Notes: a model not told the origin generated them from the sequence alone. Counted from the first letter of the stretch, positions 55,761 to 63,483 are shown. The stretch: DNA of 64,000 nucleotides from CAYNRA01 sp046293395 (GCA_046293395.1 JBKBOU010000001.1:868001-932000); one strand, 5' to 3'. A program made the numbers and translations.

Positions 55761-57398
55761 TCAAGGGGCACAAACGACCCGAAAACCTAGCTGATTATCA
55801 CGATAACTAACGCCATTGGAACCCCGCATATTTACGGCTCCAAATGCTGGACTACTAAACCACGAACCTCCTCGAAAAACACGGCTACTTCCTGACTTTG
55901 CTCCCTGTGGATTTGTCTGTGCGCCAGTCGTATAATTCCCGTACCAATCTTGGCACCATTCCCAAACATTACCTGTCATATCATATAAGCCCAAATCATT
56001 TGGACGAAAACTGCCGACTGTCACAGGTTTTGCCCTGTAAACCCCGTCTTGCGTTCTGTTTCCGTAATAATTTGCATCTGATGAACGAAGCAAATCTTGC
56101 CCGTTTCCATAAAGAGTTCGACTAGCGATTCCTCCACCAGCTGCGTATTCCCATTCTGCCTCGGTCGGGAGACGGTAGCCATTTGCAAATACATCTATTT
56201 TTACCTCATTTCCATTGATTGTATAAACACGCTGTTTACCCTCTTTTTCGCTCAATTTATTGCAAAAAGCAACCGCATCTAACCAACTTACATTTTCTAC
56301 CGGACAATTATCACAATTTTTAAATGTACTTGGGTTTGTTCCTACGATTGCCTTCCATTGTGCCTGCGTAATTTCATATTTACCCATCCAAAAACTTGTT
56401 ACGTTTACAGAATGTGCGGGTTTAGCGTCTGCATCACCCAGTTCTCTAGCGTCTCCCATCGTGAAACTCCCACCCGACACATATACCATATCTGCAAACG
56501 GCAAATCCATAAATTTAGCTGTCTGAGCCGTTGTCGCTGTTGGTATCAATACCTTTTCGTTGGTAGGTTTTTCCACTACTTCTGTTGAAGTCGCAGACGA
56601 AATTGCGGCAGCTGTGCCTGTCACTACGAATTTAAAATCACCCGTTAATTCATCGTATCTACCTGGTATCTGGTTTCTGTTTGAGCGCGCACTCACCCCC
56701 TGCGTTGTTCGGTCTAATATATCCCGAACTCCTAAATTGGGAACTGTCAAATGACGCAATAACTCCGACGTAAACAACCCATTTCGGCCTTCTTGGTTAT
56801 CGTCCGCTGTACTTCCTGCCCGCGTTGAAAAGGCTACAAAACTCCCTGGTGGATTGTTCGGAATACTCAACCCCTTTGCCAATGTACTCTTTGTCGTGGC
56901 TGGAAACGGACTGTCGCGGCAAGCATCTATAAAAGCCAATGACACCTTCAAATTCGCTCCCTCCATCTTGGCCATCGTCCGACCTAATTTCACACACGTG
57001 TATTCAATCTCCGATGATACCTTCACTTGGGCATCCACAGGTACCAAATAATTCTCCCCTCTATCTTGCACACCATGACCACTGTAATAAAATAAACCTA
57101 CGTCGTATTGACGAAGACGATTCCCAAACTCATCAATCGTGCGGGTCAATTCCTTCTCCGTTAAGTTCTTACGTAAAATTACTTCAAAGCCTAAGCTAGA
57201 CAAGGCCGCTGCCATGTCGTCTGCATCGTTTGTAGGATTACTCAAACGAGTAACATATTGGTAATCCTTGTTACCTATAACCAAGGCCAAGCGGCGCTCC
57301 GTACCAGCAGGTGCTATGCCCTGAGCGGGCTTCATCCCTTTTTGAGCCATTAATTTTGGAGAGACTACAAAAAGAAAAAGGAGAACAAGACGATACAT
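55761..57398 (-). CDS. Secreted caspase (C14)-FGE-like fusion protein, copy A
   Basis: A 545-residue protein from the ATG at 57398 (signal peptide MYRLVLLFLFVVSPKLMAQ); an in-frame ATG at 57434 would add twelve residues. KGMKPAQGIAPAGTERR precedes the caspase-like domain, with dyad His in YYSGHGVQ (H108) and Cys in FIDACRDSPF (C160). After a Thr/Ala/Ser linker the FGE-like domain starts at about residue 304 (MVYVSGGSFTMGD) and contains CDNCPVENVSWLDAV, LGLYDMTGNVWEWC, RGGSW and GFRVVCAP. It is the first gene of the cluster. The substrate and partner are unknown. Confidence 0.93.
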   Translation of the reverse strand: MYRLVLLFLFVVSPKLMAQKGMKPAQGIAPAGTERRLALVIGNKDYQYVTRLSNPTNDADDMAAALSSLGFEVILRKNLTEKELTRTIDEFGNRLRQYDVGLFYYSGHGVQDRGENYLVPVDAQVKVSSEIEYTCVKLGRTMAKMEGANLKVSLAFIDACRDSPFPATTKSTLAKGLSIPNNPPGSFVAFSTRAGSTADDNQEGRNGLFTSELLRHLTVPNLGVRDILDRTTQGVSARSNRNQIPGRYDELTGDFKFVVTGTAAAISSATSTEVVEKPTNEKVLIPTATTAQTAKFMDLPFADMVYVSGGSFTMGDARELGDADAKPAHSVNVTSFWMGKYEITQAQWKAIVGTNPSTFKNCDNCPVENVSWLDAVAFCNKLSEKEGKQRVYTINGNEVKIDVFANGYRLPTEAEWEYAAGGGIASRTLYGNGQDLLRSSDANYYGNRTQDGVYRAKPVTVGSFRPNDLGLYDMTGNVWEWCQDWYGNYTTGAQTNPQGAKSGSSRVFRGGSWFSSPAFGAVNMRGSNGVSYRDNQLGFRVVCAP

Positions 57399-57677
57399 GC
57401 TGGAAGTAAAAAAGGGAAAATAAAATTTAACCATAGGTAACTATTTTGGGATATTTCTATTTTTGTAACAAAGCGAAGCGAACGAAATGAATAAATCAAT
57501 ACAATTTGTACGTACGAAAAGACCAGATACTAGGATGAATTGATTTTAACTTCTTTTATTCACAAATACCAAAACTAACTTAAAAACACTTCTTATGGAA
57601 ATTTAAGAATACATTTTTAGTAAACGGGAAGCTCATTTTTAAATAAAGTAAGTACGAATATTTTGTGAATACATAAA
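57399..57677. other. Upstream region of the caspase cluster
   Basis: The gap between the first cluster gene and the tRNA-Ser gene is about 318 bp including the terminator described separately. On the minus strand TAGTTTTG at 57577-57570 with TTC 20 nt further upstream is a possible, imperfect promoter, about 170 nt from the start of copy A. No gene was seen. Confidence 0.35.
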
Positions 57678-57715
57678 AAAATCCCCTGATAACTATCTAG
57701 CTATCAGGGGATTTT
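57678..57715 (-). terminator. Intrinsic terminator of tRNA-Ser
   Basis: A perfect 14-bp stem (AAAATCCCCTGATA / TATCAGGGGATTTT) with a 10-nt loop lies directly after the tRNA on the minus strand, followed there by a run of T. Confidence 0.9.
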
Positions 57716-57716
57716 G

Positions 57717-57803
57717 CAGAGAGGAAGAGATTCGAACTCTCGAGACCGTTGCCGGCCTACACGCTTTCCAGGCGTGCCTCTTCAACCACTCGAGCACCTC
57801 TCT
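57717..57803 (-). tRNA. tRNA-Ser(GGA)
   Basis: The 87-nt minus-strand sequence folds as a class II tRNA: acceptor AGAGAGG/CCTCTCT, anticodon stem CACGC/GCGTG with loop CTGGAAA (anticodon GGA), a long variable arm, T-loop TTCGAAT and discriminator G. The promoter is at 57817-57846 and the terminator at 57678-57715. Confidence 0.96.
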
Positions 57804-57816
57804 GTATTTTGAGGTG

Positions 57817-57846
57817 CAAAGGTAGCTATTTTTTTAGAACTTACAA
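57817..57846 (-). promoter_or_regulatory. Promoter of tRNA-Ser
   Basis: On the minus strand TTG (57846-57844), exactly 19 nt and TACCTTTG (57824-57817) match the Bacteroidota consensus in full. The -33 element overlaps the last codons of the asparaginase gene. Confidence 0.75.
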
Positions 57847-58911
57847 CTCCAATTCCCCACAAATCGGTTGTTGCAGTCTAAATTTCACTTCCTGAATGTC
57901 TTTTCCGTGTCTTCCAAGTAAAAACATCATTTTGGTTGTAGCCGCTTCAATCGTCATGTCTCCACCAGAAATTACACCTACCGCCTCCAGCGCAGCACTC
58001 GTTGCATATTTCCCCTGCATGACTTTCCCACCGGTACATTGGGACACATTTAGTAGAATAATTCCCTTTTCTATCGCTGTTTTCAGAACAGCTAAAAACG
58101 AGGCTTCTGTTGGTGCATTTCCTGCGCCAAAAGTTTCAAGAATAACTCCTCGCAAACCTTCTTTCGCTAAACAATGTGCTAGGAAATCAACCTGTAAACC
58201 CGGAAATAACTTGATTATCAATACATTGGGGTCAAATTTTGTATGTAATTTTAGTGGCAAGTCTGGGCGGTACGGACGAATATACGGGAAATTATACGCG
58301 ATGGAAATCCCGATATCGGCTAGATAAGGGTAGTTTTCTGAATGAAACGCATCAAATTGGGAACTTTCTACTTTTTTTCCCCGATTGCCCCTCAACAGCA
58401 AGCCATTGAAATAAATACAAACTTCGGGTACTATCGGGCGACCGTCAATCTGGGCAGATGCAATTTCCAGAGCTGTAAATAAGTTTTCGCGTGCATCTGT
58501 TCTCGCTACCCCAATCGGAAGTTGCGCACCGGTCAAAATAACCGGTTTACTTATATTTTCTAACATGAAACTCAACGCAGAAGCCGTGTAAGCCATGGTA
58601 TCAGTCCCGTGTAAAATGACAAAAGCTCCGTATTCCTGAAAATTATCCTCAATCAATTGTCCCAATTCAATCCAATCTTGAATTTGAATATTAGATGAAT
58701 CAATGGGCTTGGGCAACATCATGACCGTTAAATCAAAGTTTAGTCGATTTAATTCGGGCACATTTTCCATGATTTGCTCAAAATTAAAAGGGACTAATGT
58801 TTTTTCGTTTGAGTCAAATACCATTCCGAGCGTTCCTCCTGTATAAATCATGAGAACAGAAGGCCGCAAATGACCAGATTTTGAACCTGTTTCTATGTAT
58901 AATTTTTTCAT
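57841..58911 (-). CDS. ansA: Type I L-asparaginase
   Basis: A 356-residue cytoplasmic asparaginase that hydrolyses asparagine to aspartate and ammonia. The first catalytic Thr is in IYTGGTLGM, the second in LHGTDTMAYTASALSFML (with the Asp), and the Lys region is ILTGAQLPIG. It has no signal peptide, so it is the low-affinity cytoplasmic form. The start codon lies directly before the stop of the TPR gene on the same strand, so the two form one unit. Confidence 0.95.
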   Translation of the reverse strand: MKKLYIETGSKSGHLRPSVLMIYTGGTLGMVFDSNEKTLVPFNFEQIMENVPELNRLNFDLTVMMLPKPIDSSNIQIQDWIELGQLIEDNFQEYGAFVILHGTDTMAYTASALSFMLENISKPVILTGAQLPIGVARTDARENLFTALEIASAQIDGRPIVPEVCIYFNGLLLRGNRGKKVESSQFDAFHSENYPYLADIGISIAYNFPYIRPYRPDLPLKLHTKFDPNVLIIKLFPGLQVDFLAHCLAKEGLRGVILETFGAGNAPTEASFLAVLKTAIEKGIILLNVSQCTGGKVMQGKYATSAALEAVGVISGGDMTIEAATTKMMFLLGRHGKDIQEVKFRLQQPICGELEL

Positions 58912-59244
58912 TTACTCATCAAACATCATTTCATCCACAATTTGTTGCTTTAGTGCCGAAAGTTCTTTTTGCGCTTTGGTATTTTGCAATTCAATAGACA
59001 AACGAATGCCCGCCTCTGTTGTTTTTTTCGCTTCTTGGTAAGCTTCCAATGCCAACTGAACACTCGCCAACTGATAATACGTAGCCAGATAAGTAGGAAA
59101 ACGATGCACGATTTCTTCCAATAACGTCAAGGCACGCTGTGCGTCTGTTCGTACATATTCCATCGCCAAGGCATACCAATTAAAAGGTTCTTCTGGCTCT
59201 TCTTCACACAAGGAAAGTAAAATTTTTAATCGTTCTGCTTGCAT
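58912..59244 (-). CDS. Small TPR protein
   Basis: A 110-residue cytoplasmic protein made of about two to three TPR-like helix pairs: NWYALAMEYVRTDAQRALTLLEEI, then TYLATYYQLASVQLALEAYQEA and KKTTEAGIRLSIEL. It probably mediates protein contacts; partner unknown. The gene lies directly before ansA and is divergent from etfBA, across a region with a palindrome. Confidence 0.8.
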   Translation of the reverse strand: MQAERLKILLSLCEEEPEEPFNWYALAMEYVRTDAQRALTLLEEIVHRFPTYLATYYQLASVQLALEAYQEAKKTTEAGIRLSIELQNTKAQKELSALKQQIVDEMMFDE

Positions 59245-59269
59245 ACTATTTCTTCGTATTCTAAATTTG
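59239..59269 (+). promoter_or_regulatory. Candidate promoter of etfBA
   Basis: TTG (59239-59241), a 20-nt spacer and TAAATTTG (59262-59269) match the Bacteroidota consensus. The transcript would start near 59276 and have a leader of about 140 nt. The -33 element lies over the first codons of the divergent TPR gene. Confidence 0.5.
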
Positions 59270-59270
59270 T

Positions 59271-59292
59271 ATTGTTATGCAAGCATAACAAT
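59271..59292. promoter_or_regulatory. Perfect 22-bp inverted repeat (putative operator)
   Basis: ATTGTTATGC-AA-GCATAACAAT has two 10-nt arms that pair perfectly around a 2-nt centre. It lies between the divergent TPR-ansA and etfBA genes and covers the predicted etfBA start site (about 59276). This is the usual form of a dimeric repressor operator. The regulator is not identified. Confidence 0.6.
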
Positions 59293-59417
59293 TTTGTACA
59301 ATATCGTGTTTCATTTGTGCATTAAGTAGTTCATCCTACCTTGCGTAGGTTCGACACGTCTTTTCTGTTTATTTGATACAAATATCCTTAATTTAACAAA
59401 CTAACCGCAAGATTCCC

Positions 59418-60152
59418 ATGAAAATACTCGTGTGTATTTCAAGCGTTCCGGATACTACATCCAAAATTTCGTTTACCGACAACCAAACCCAATTCAACAA
59501 ATCGGGCATTTCGTACATTATCGGTCCTTATGACGACTACGCCCTTGCGAGAGCCGTTGAGCTTCGCGACCAGTTTGGCGGCACTGTCACCGTCTTAAAC
59601 GTAGGATTGGCTGACACTGAACCGCAAATTAGAAAAGCATTAGCCATCGGTGCAGACGACGCCGTGCGCATAGACGCTGATCCAACTGACTCGTTCTTTG
59701 TTGCCGAACAAATCGCAAATTATGCTGCACAACATGCTTTTGACCTCATCCTTATGGGTCGTGAGACAACAGACTATAACTCTGGTGTCGTGCACGGTAT
59801 TGTAGGCGAACTCCTTGGCATGGCTTCCTTCTCACCTGTCATGAAATTGGATATTGACGGTGCTACAGCGAAAATGGTGAAGGAAATCGAAGGCGGAAAA
59901 GAATTGGTAGAAGCTCCCTTACCTCTCGTTTTAGGCTGCCAAGAACCCATCGCAGAATGGAAAATCCCAAATATGCGTGGTATTATGACTGCCCGGACAA
60001 AGCCGTTGGCTGTTATCCCAGCTACCGGAAATACGCTCACATCCATTCATTCGTACGAATTACCACCTGAAAAAGGAGCTTGTAAAATGATTTCTGCGGA
60101 AGATGCCGCGCAACTCATCACGCTACTTCGTACAGAAGCCAAAGTACTTTAA
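59418..60152 (+). CDS. etfB: Electron transfer flavoprotein beta subunit
   Basis: A 244-residue protein of the EtfB/FixA family. It starts with MKILVCISSVPDTTSKI, and the AMP-binding and recognition region DLILMGRETTDYNSGVVHGIVGELL is clear. With EtfA it carries electrons from acyl-CoA and related dehydrogenases to the respiratory chain. It is followed 22 bp later by etfA. Confidence 0.95.
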   Translation: MKILVCISSVPDTTSKISFTDNQTQFNKSGISYIIGPYDDYALARAVELRDQFGGTVTVLNVGLADTEPQIRKALAIGADDAVRIDADPTDSFFVAEQIANYAAQHAFDLILMGRETTDYNSGVVHGIVGELLGMASFSPVMKLDIDGATAKMVKEIEGGKELVEAPLPLVLGCQEPIAEWKIPNMRGIMTARTKPLAVIPATGNTLTSIHSYELPPEKGACKMISAEDAAQLITLLRTEAKVL

Positions 60153-60174
60153 ATCACCCTAAAACAAGAAACAA

Positions 60175-61137
60175 ATGTCTGTACTCATTTTCATAGAAAT
60201 ATCTGAAGGAGAAATTAAAAAATCTTCGTTTGAAGCAGCTGTTTACGGGTCACAAGTAGCTCAAAAAACAGGTGAAACAAGTTATGCCATTGCCTTGGGT
60301 GATGCATCTGAGAGCCAATTAGCTCAATTGGGAGCTTATGGTGTTCAAGAGGTTCTGCACGTCGCGGGTAGCCACTTAGCTGAAGTAAACGCTACGGCAT
60401 TTGCCAAAATAGTGACAGAAGCTGTTCAAAAAGTACAAGCAAACTTAATTGTTGCTGCTAAATCATCTGTCTCTGACGCTGTTTTATCGCGCCTAGCTGG
60501 TGCGTTAAAAGCTGGAATTGTAGGAAACGTAACAGAACTTCCTACTTTTGAGGATGGTTTTCGTGTGAAACGTAGCATTTTTACTGGAAAAGCATTTGCA
60601 GAGGTAAAAGTAGATACGCCAATCAAGGTATTAACCATCAAAAAAAATGCAGTTGAAGCAATTGCTGGAGAAGGACTTGCACAAGTTACCTCTTTTACAA
60701 CAAGTGTAAACGCGTCTGACTTTGTAGGTAAAGTGACAGAAACCATCAAAGCAAGCGGTACTATTTCATTGCCAGAAGCAGACATCGTTGTGTCGGGTGG
60801 TCGTGGAATGAAAGGGCCAGAGCATTGGGCGCCACTTCAAGAACTTGCTGATGCACTCGGCGCGGCAACCGCTTGTTCAAAACCCGTATCTGATGCAGAT
60901 TGGAGACCGCACCACGAACACGTCGGACAAACAGGTGTGAAAGTAGCACCCAACTTATATATTGCATGTGGAATATCGGGAGCTATTCAACATTTGGCGG
61001 GTGTGAACTCCTCCAAAGTGATTGTTGTCATCAACAAAGACCCAGAAGCACCTTTCTTCAAGGCAGCAGATTACGGCATAATCGGGGATGTTTTCGACGT
61101 ACTCCCGAAACTAACTGCAGCCGTTAAGAGTTTATAA
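60175..61137 (+). CDS. etfA: Electron transfer flavoprotein alpha subunit
   Basis: A 320-residue partner of EtfB. The FAD-binding C-terminal domain has VVSGGRGMKGPEHWAPLQELADALGA, then KPVSDADWRPHHEHVGQTGVKVAP and CGISGAIQHLAGVNSSKVIVVINKDPEAPFFK, all family signatures. The N-terminal domain packs against EtfB. No acyl-CoA dehydrogenase gene is adjacent, so the electron donor is not evident. Confidence 0.96.
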   Translation: MSVLIFIEISEGEIKKSSFEAAVYGSQVAQKTGETSYAIALGDASESQLAQLGAYGVQEVLHVAGSHLAEVNATAFAKIVTEAVQKVQANLIVAAKSSVSDAVLSRLAGALKAGIVGNVTELPTFEDGFRVKRSIFTGKAFAEVKVDTPIKVLTIKKNAVEAIAGEGLAQVTSFTTSVNASDFVGKVTETIKASGTISLPEADIVVSGGRGMKGPEHWAPLQELADALGAATACSKPVSDADWRPHHEHVGQTGVKVAPNLYIACGISGAIQHLAGVNSSKVIVVINKDPEAPFFKAADYGIIGDVFDVLPKLTAAVKSL

Positions 61138-61186
61138 ACAAAGGTATCTCCGTTTTTTAACGGATAATCTTTGGTTTAAGTAGTAG

Positions 61187-61218
61187 AAAGCATGGCAGAT
61201 TTTCAGCCATGCTTTTTT
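61187..61218. terminator. Intrinsic terminator between etfA and the phospholipase-like gene
   Basis: A 10-bp stem (AAAGCATGGC / GCCATGCTTT) with a 9-nt loop is followed by further T on the plus strand. It lies between convergent genes. Confidence 0.85.
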
Positions 61219-61232
61219 ATTTTTTCATCTAT

Positions 61233-62189
61233 TTATTCTTCTGGACGAACGGTTCTCAAGCGTTTCAACCAAAGTTTTTTCATCTCAACTTCCTCTTTTT
61301 CATCGGCTTGGGTTCGTACATAAGGCGTTAATTTCTGTAAATCTGGTTGTCCGGCATCGACCCAAGCAGTAAACCAAAAATCTCCCACCATTTTGATAGA
61401 CCGCTTCATTTGCCTTTCTACTTGTCCGTTCAAGGCATGAAAATAGGCTTCCGAAAAAGGGTACGAATACGCGCGAACCGTCTGTTTGTTCCGTTCTGTC
61501 ACGGTGTATTTTTTATCTAATCCCATTTGAAGCGTAAGTTTTTTCTCCCAAGTAAACACCGAATCAAGCGCTCGATTGGCTTGTAGAACACCGTTCCAAA
61601 TTTCTTCGGTAGGATTTGAAAGATAGGTTGCTTTACCTACCCACAGGTGAAATTCGGGAAAAAACAATTCGGGCAAACGAGATTCCCAAAAACCATGAAT
61701 ACCGTATTGGTTGGTTTCTTGTCCGTTGTAATTACGGGTAGTATGTAGCGGCACATTGGCATCGGCGATGTAGTGTCCGATTTCAGCCGAAAGGCGTAGA
61801 ATTTTACGAACGTCGCGCTCTTCAAATGCCTTTGTGAGTTGATATTTCATAAAAATCACGTGCCAAGGAACAATTCCATACGCTTGAAGTGTGTCTTCGG
61901 AAAGCCAATCAACAGCTTTTTTCCACGGCATTTGAACCAAAGAATCGCGAACTTGGGCGGGGTAAACATCCCAATCAATATAATGGCGCGGGGCCTCTCC
62001 TTCTACTGCGTAGCGTCTTTTATCCGGATTTACTGCGTTTTCGATGAGATAATCTTTGTTCAATCGGTAAAAACTACTCATTTCAGGAGGAAGTGTATAA
62101 ATAGCGTATTGATTGATTTTTTGATGACCAAAAAAGCCCCAAAAAAAAGCACTGAATGGCATAGAAAAAAAAAGCAACGCAATTTTCAT
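61233..62189 (-). CDS. Secreted zinc-dependent phospholipase C-like (S1/P1 nuclease fold) protein
   Basis: A 318-residue protein with an N-terminal hydrophobic signal region (LLFFSMPFSAFFWG). After it come FWGFFGHQKINQYAIY, ending the conserved N-terminal Trp/His zinc site, then SAEIGHYIADANVPLHTTRNYNGQ, GIHGFWESRLPELF: the metal-binding His and Asp residues of the phospholipase C/S1-P1 nuclease family. The activity (lipid or nucleic acid ester) cannot be chosen from the sequence. It is monocistronic. Confidence 0.88.
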   Translation of the reverse strand: MKIALLFFSMPFSAFFWGFFGHQKINQYAIYTLPPEMSSFYRLNKDYLIENAVNPDKRRYAVEGEAPRHYIDWDVYPAQVRDSLVQMPWKKAVDWLSEDTLQAYGIVPWHVIFMKYQLTKAFEERDVRKILRLSAEIGHYIADANVPLHTTRNYNGQETNQYGIHGFWESRLPELFFPEFHLWVGKATYLSNPTEEIWNGVLQANRALDSVFTWEKKLTLQMGLDKKYTVTERNKQTVRAYSYPFSEAYFHALNGQVERQMKRSIKMVGDFWFTAWVDAGQPDLQKLTPYVRTQADEKEEVEMKKLWLKRLRTVRPEE

Positions 62190-62296
62190 GGATATTGGAA
62201 TTTAATGTAAGAAATTAGTTAACAGACAATTATCTGTCAAATTCCATAAAAAAATCAAAAAGAAAAAGAGTATAATCAATAAAAGTCAAAAACTTG

Positions 62297-62327
62297 TTGT
62301 AAACGGGAGAGATACGTTGTAATTTTG
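62297..62327 (+). promoter_or_regulatory. Distal promoter of rpsT (P1)
   Basis: TTG (62297-62299), 20 nt and TAATTTTG (62320-62327) match the Bacteroidota consensus. It would give a leader of about 115 nt. Confidence 0.6.
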
Positions 62328-62379
62328 CAGGATTAAGCAGTTTTAAGAGTAAAATTCGCTCATTAAAAGCGAAAAGTAT

Positions 62380-62410
62380 TTGTATTAATCCTACGTAACT
62401 CTTAAATTTG
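62380..62410 (+). promoter_or_regulatory. Proximal promoter of rpsT (P2)
   Basis: TTG (62380-62382), 20 nt and TAAATTTG (62403-62410) match the consensus with the same spacing as P1. The expected leader is about 32 nt. Confidence 0.6.
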
Positions 62411-62448
62411 CGACCCGAAAAGGTATGAAACGGTAATTAAATCAAAAT

Positions 62449-62706
62449 ATGGCAAATCACAAGTCAGCACTTAAGAGAATCAGAGCAAACGAAACAAAGC
62501 GTTTGAGAAATCGCTACCAACATAAAACGACGCGTACAGCAATCAGAAAATTGCGTGCGTCAAGTGATGTAGAAGAAGCAAAGACTTTATTGAAAGCAGT
62601 TTCATCTATGGTAGATAAATTGGCGAAGAGAAACATCATTCATAAAAACAAAGCAGCGAACTTGAAATCAAGCTTGACAAAGCATGTGAACAAATTGGCC
62701 GCTTAA
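62449..62706 (+). CDS. rpsT: 30S ribosomal protein S20
   Basis: An 85-residue, highly basic three-helix protein that binds 16S rRNA. The N-terminus MANHKSALKRIRANETKRLRNR and the end NIIHKNKAANLKSSLTKHVN are the standard S20 pattern. It has two tandem promoters and its own terminator. Confidence 0.97.
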   Translation: MANHKSALKRIRANETKRLRNRYQHKTTRTAIRKLRASSDVEEAKTLLKAVSSMVDKLAKRNIIHKNKAANLKSSLTKHVNKLAA

Positions 62707-62729
62707 TTTTAGCGATTCGTTTTAGCGAG

Positions 62730-62763
62730 AAAAAGTTCATGTATGAAAGTACATGAACTTTTT
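62730..62763 (+). terminator. Intrinsic terminator of rpsT
   Basis: A perfect 14-bp stem (AAAAAGTTCATGTA / TACATGAACTTTTT) with a 6-nt loop ends in T, 24 bp after the rpsT stop and 27 bp before radC. Confidence 0.9.
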
Positions 62764-62790
62764 CTATTTTCGTGGCAAATATAAAATGCC

Positions 62791-63483
62791 ATGTATAAAC
62801 CAACAGAAACTTTCCAATCGTGGGCGGAAGAAGACAAACCGCGTGAAAAATTAGTTCTTCAAGGCCGTAGTGCCCTCTCCGACAGCGAACTCATTGCTAT
62901 TTTATTGGGTTCCGGCACAACCGAACTGTCCGCAGTAGGTTTGGCGCATCAAATATTGACCAGCGTTCAGGGAGATTTACACTTATTGAGCAAATTGAGC
63001 CTCAAGGAATTAACACAATTCAAAGGCATAGGCCCCGCCAAAGCTATCACTATCATTGCTGCCGCTGAACTCGGACGAAGGCGTAAAGAATCTCCCACCT
63101 TAGAAGCTCCCAAAATTACCTCCTCCAAAGATGCATTTCTCGTTTTGCAACCCCATTTGATGGATATTCCACACGAAGAATTTTGGATTTTACTATTAAA
63201 TCGAGCGAATCGTGTCATCAAACCTGTACAAATTAGCCGAGGTGGCGTAGCAGGAACCGTAGCAGACCCAAAGATTATTTTCAAATACGCACTCGACCAG
63301 TTAGCGTCTGCTATTATCCTTGCTCACAACCATCCGTCTGGCAATTTGCAACCTAGCCAAGCTGATATTCAGCTTACTAAGAAATTAGTCGAAGCCGGTA
63401 AATGGCTTGATTTACCTGTCTTAGACCATCTCATTCTATCGGACTATGCCTATTACAGTTTTGGTGACGAAGGTAAAATTTAG
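62791..63483 (+). CDS. radC: RadC family JAB/MPN metalloprotease-like protein
   Basis: A 230-residue protein. The N-terminal helix-hairpin-helix part has FKGIGPAKA (77-85). The C-terminal JAB/MPN domain has the zinc motif AHNHPSGNLQPSQAD, with H179, H181 and D192, and ends in LDHLILSDYAYYSF. The RadC name comes from an old link to DNA repair that has not held up; the real role is unclear. It lies just after rpsT and before a secreted TPR protein gene. Confidence 0.95.
   Translation: MYKPTETFQSWAEEDKPREKLVLQGRSALSDSELIAILLGSGTTELSAVGLAHQILTSVQGDLHLLSKLSLKELTQFKGIGPAKAITIIAAAELGRRRKESPTLEAPKITSSKDAFLVLQPHLMDIPHEEFWILLLNRANRVIKPVQISRGGVAGTVADPKIIFKYALDQLASAIILAHNHPSGNLQPSQADIQLTKKLVEAGKWLDLPVLDHLILSDYAYYSFGDEGKI

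Noticed and set aside
38753..57398. True formylglycine-generating enzymes that activate sulfatases
   Set aside because: The paired catalytic Cys are missing and no sulfatase gene is present in the window.
37129..57434. A diversity-generating retroelement as an annotated feature
   Set aside because: FGE-like tips vary, but no reverse transcriptase ORF and no template repeat were found. It is kept only as a hypothesis in the findings.
37129..57434. A CRISPR-caspase or gasdermin-type defence island
   Set aside because: There are no cas genes, no repeat array and no gasdermin-like protein, and the caspases here have export signals, unlike those cytosolic systems.
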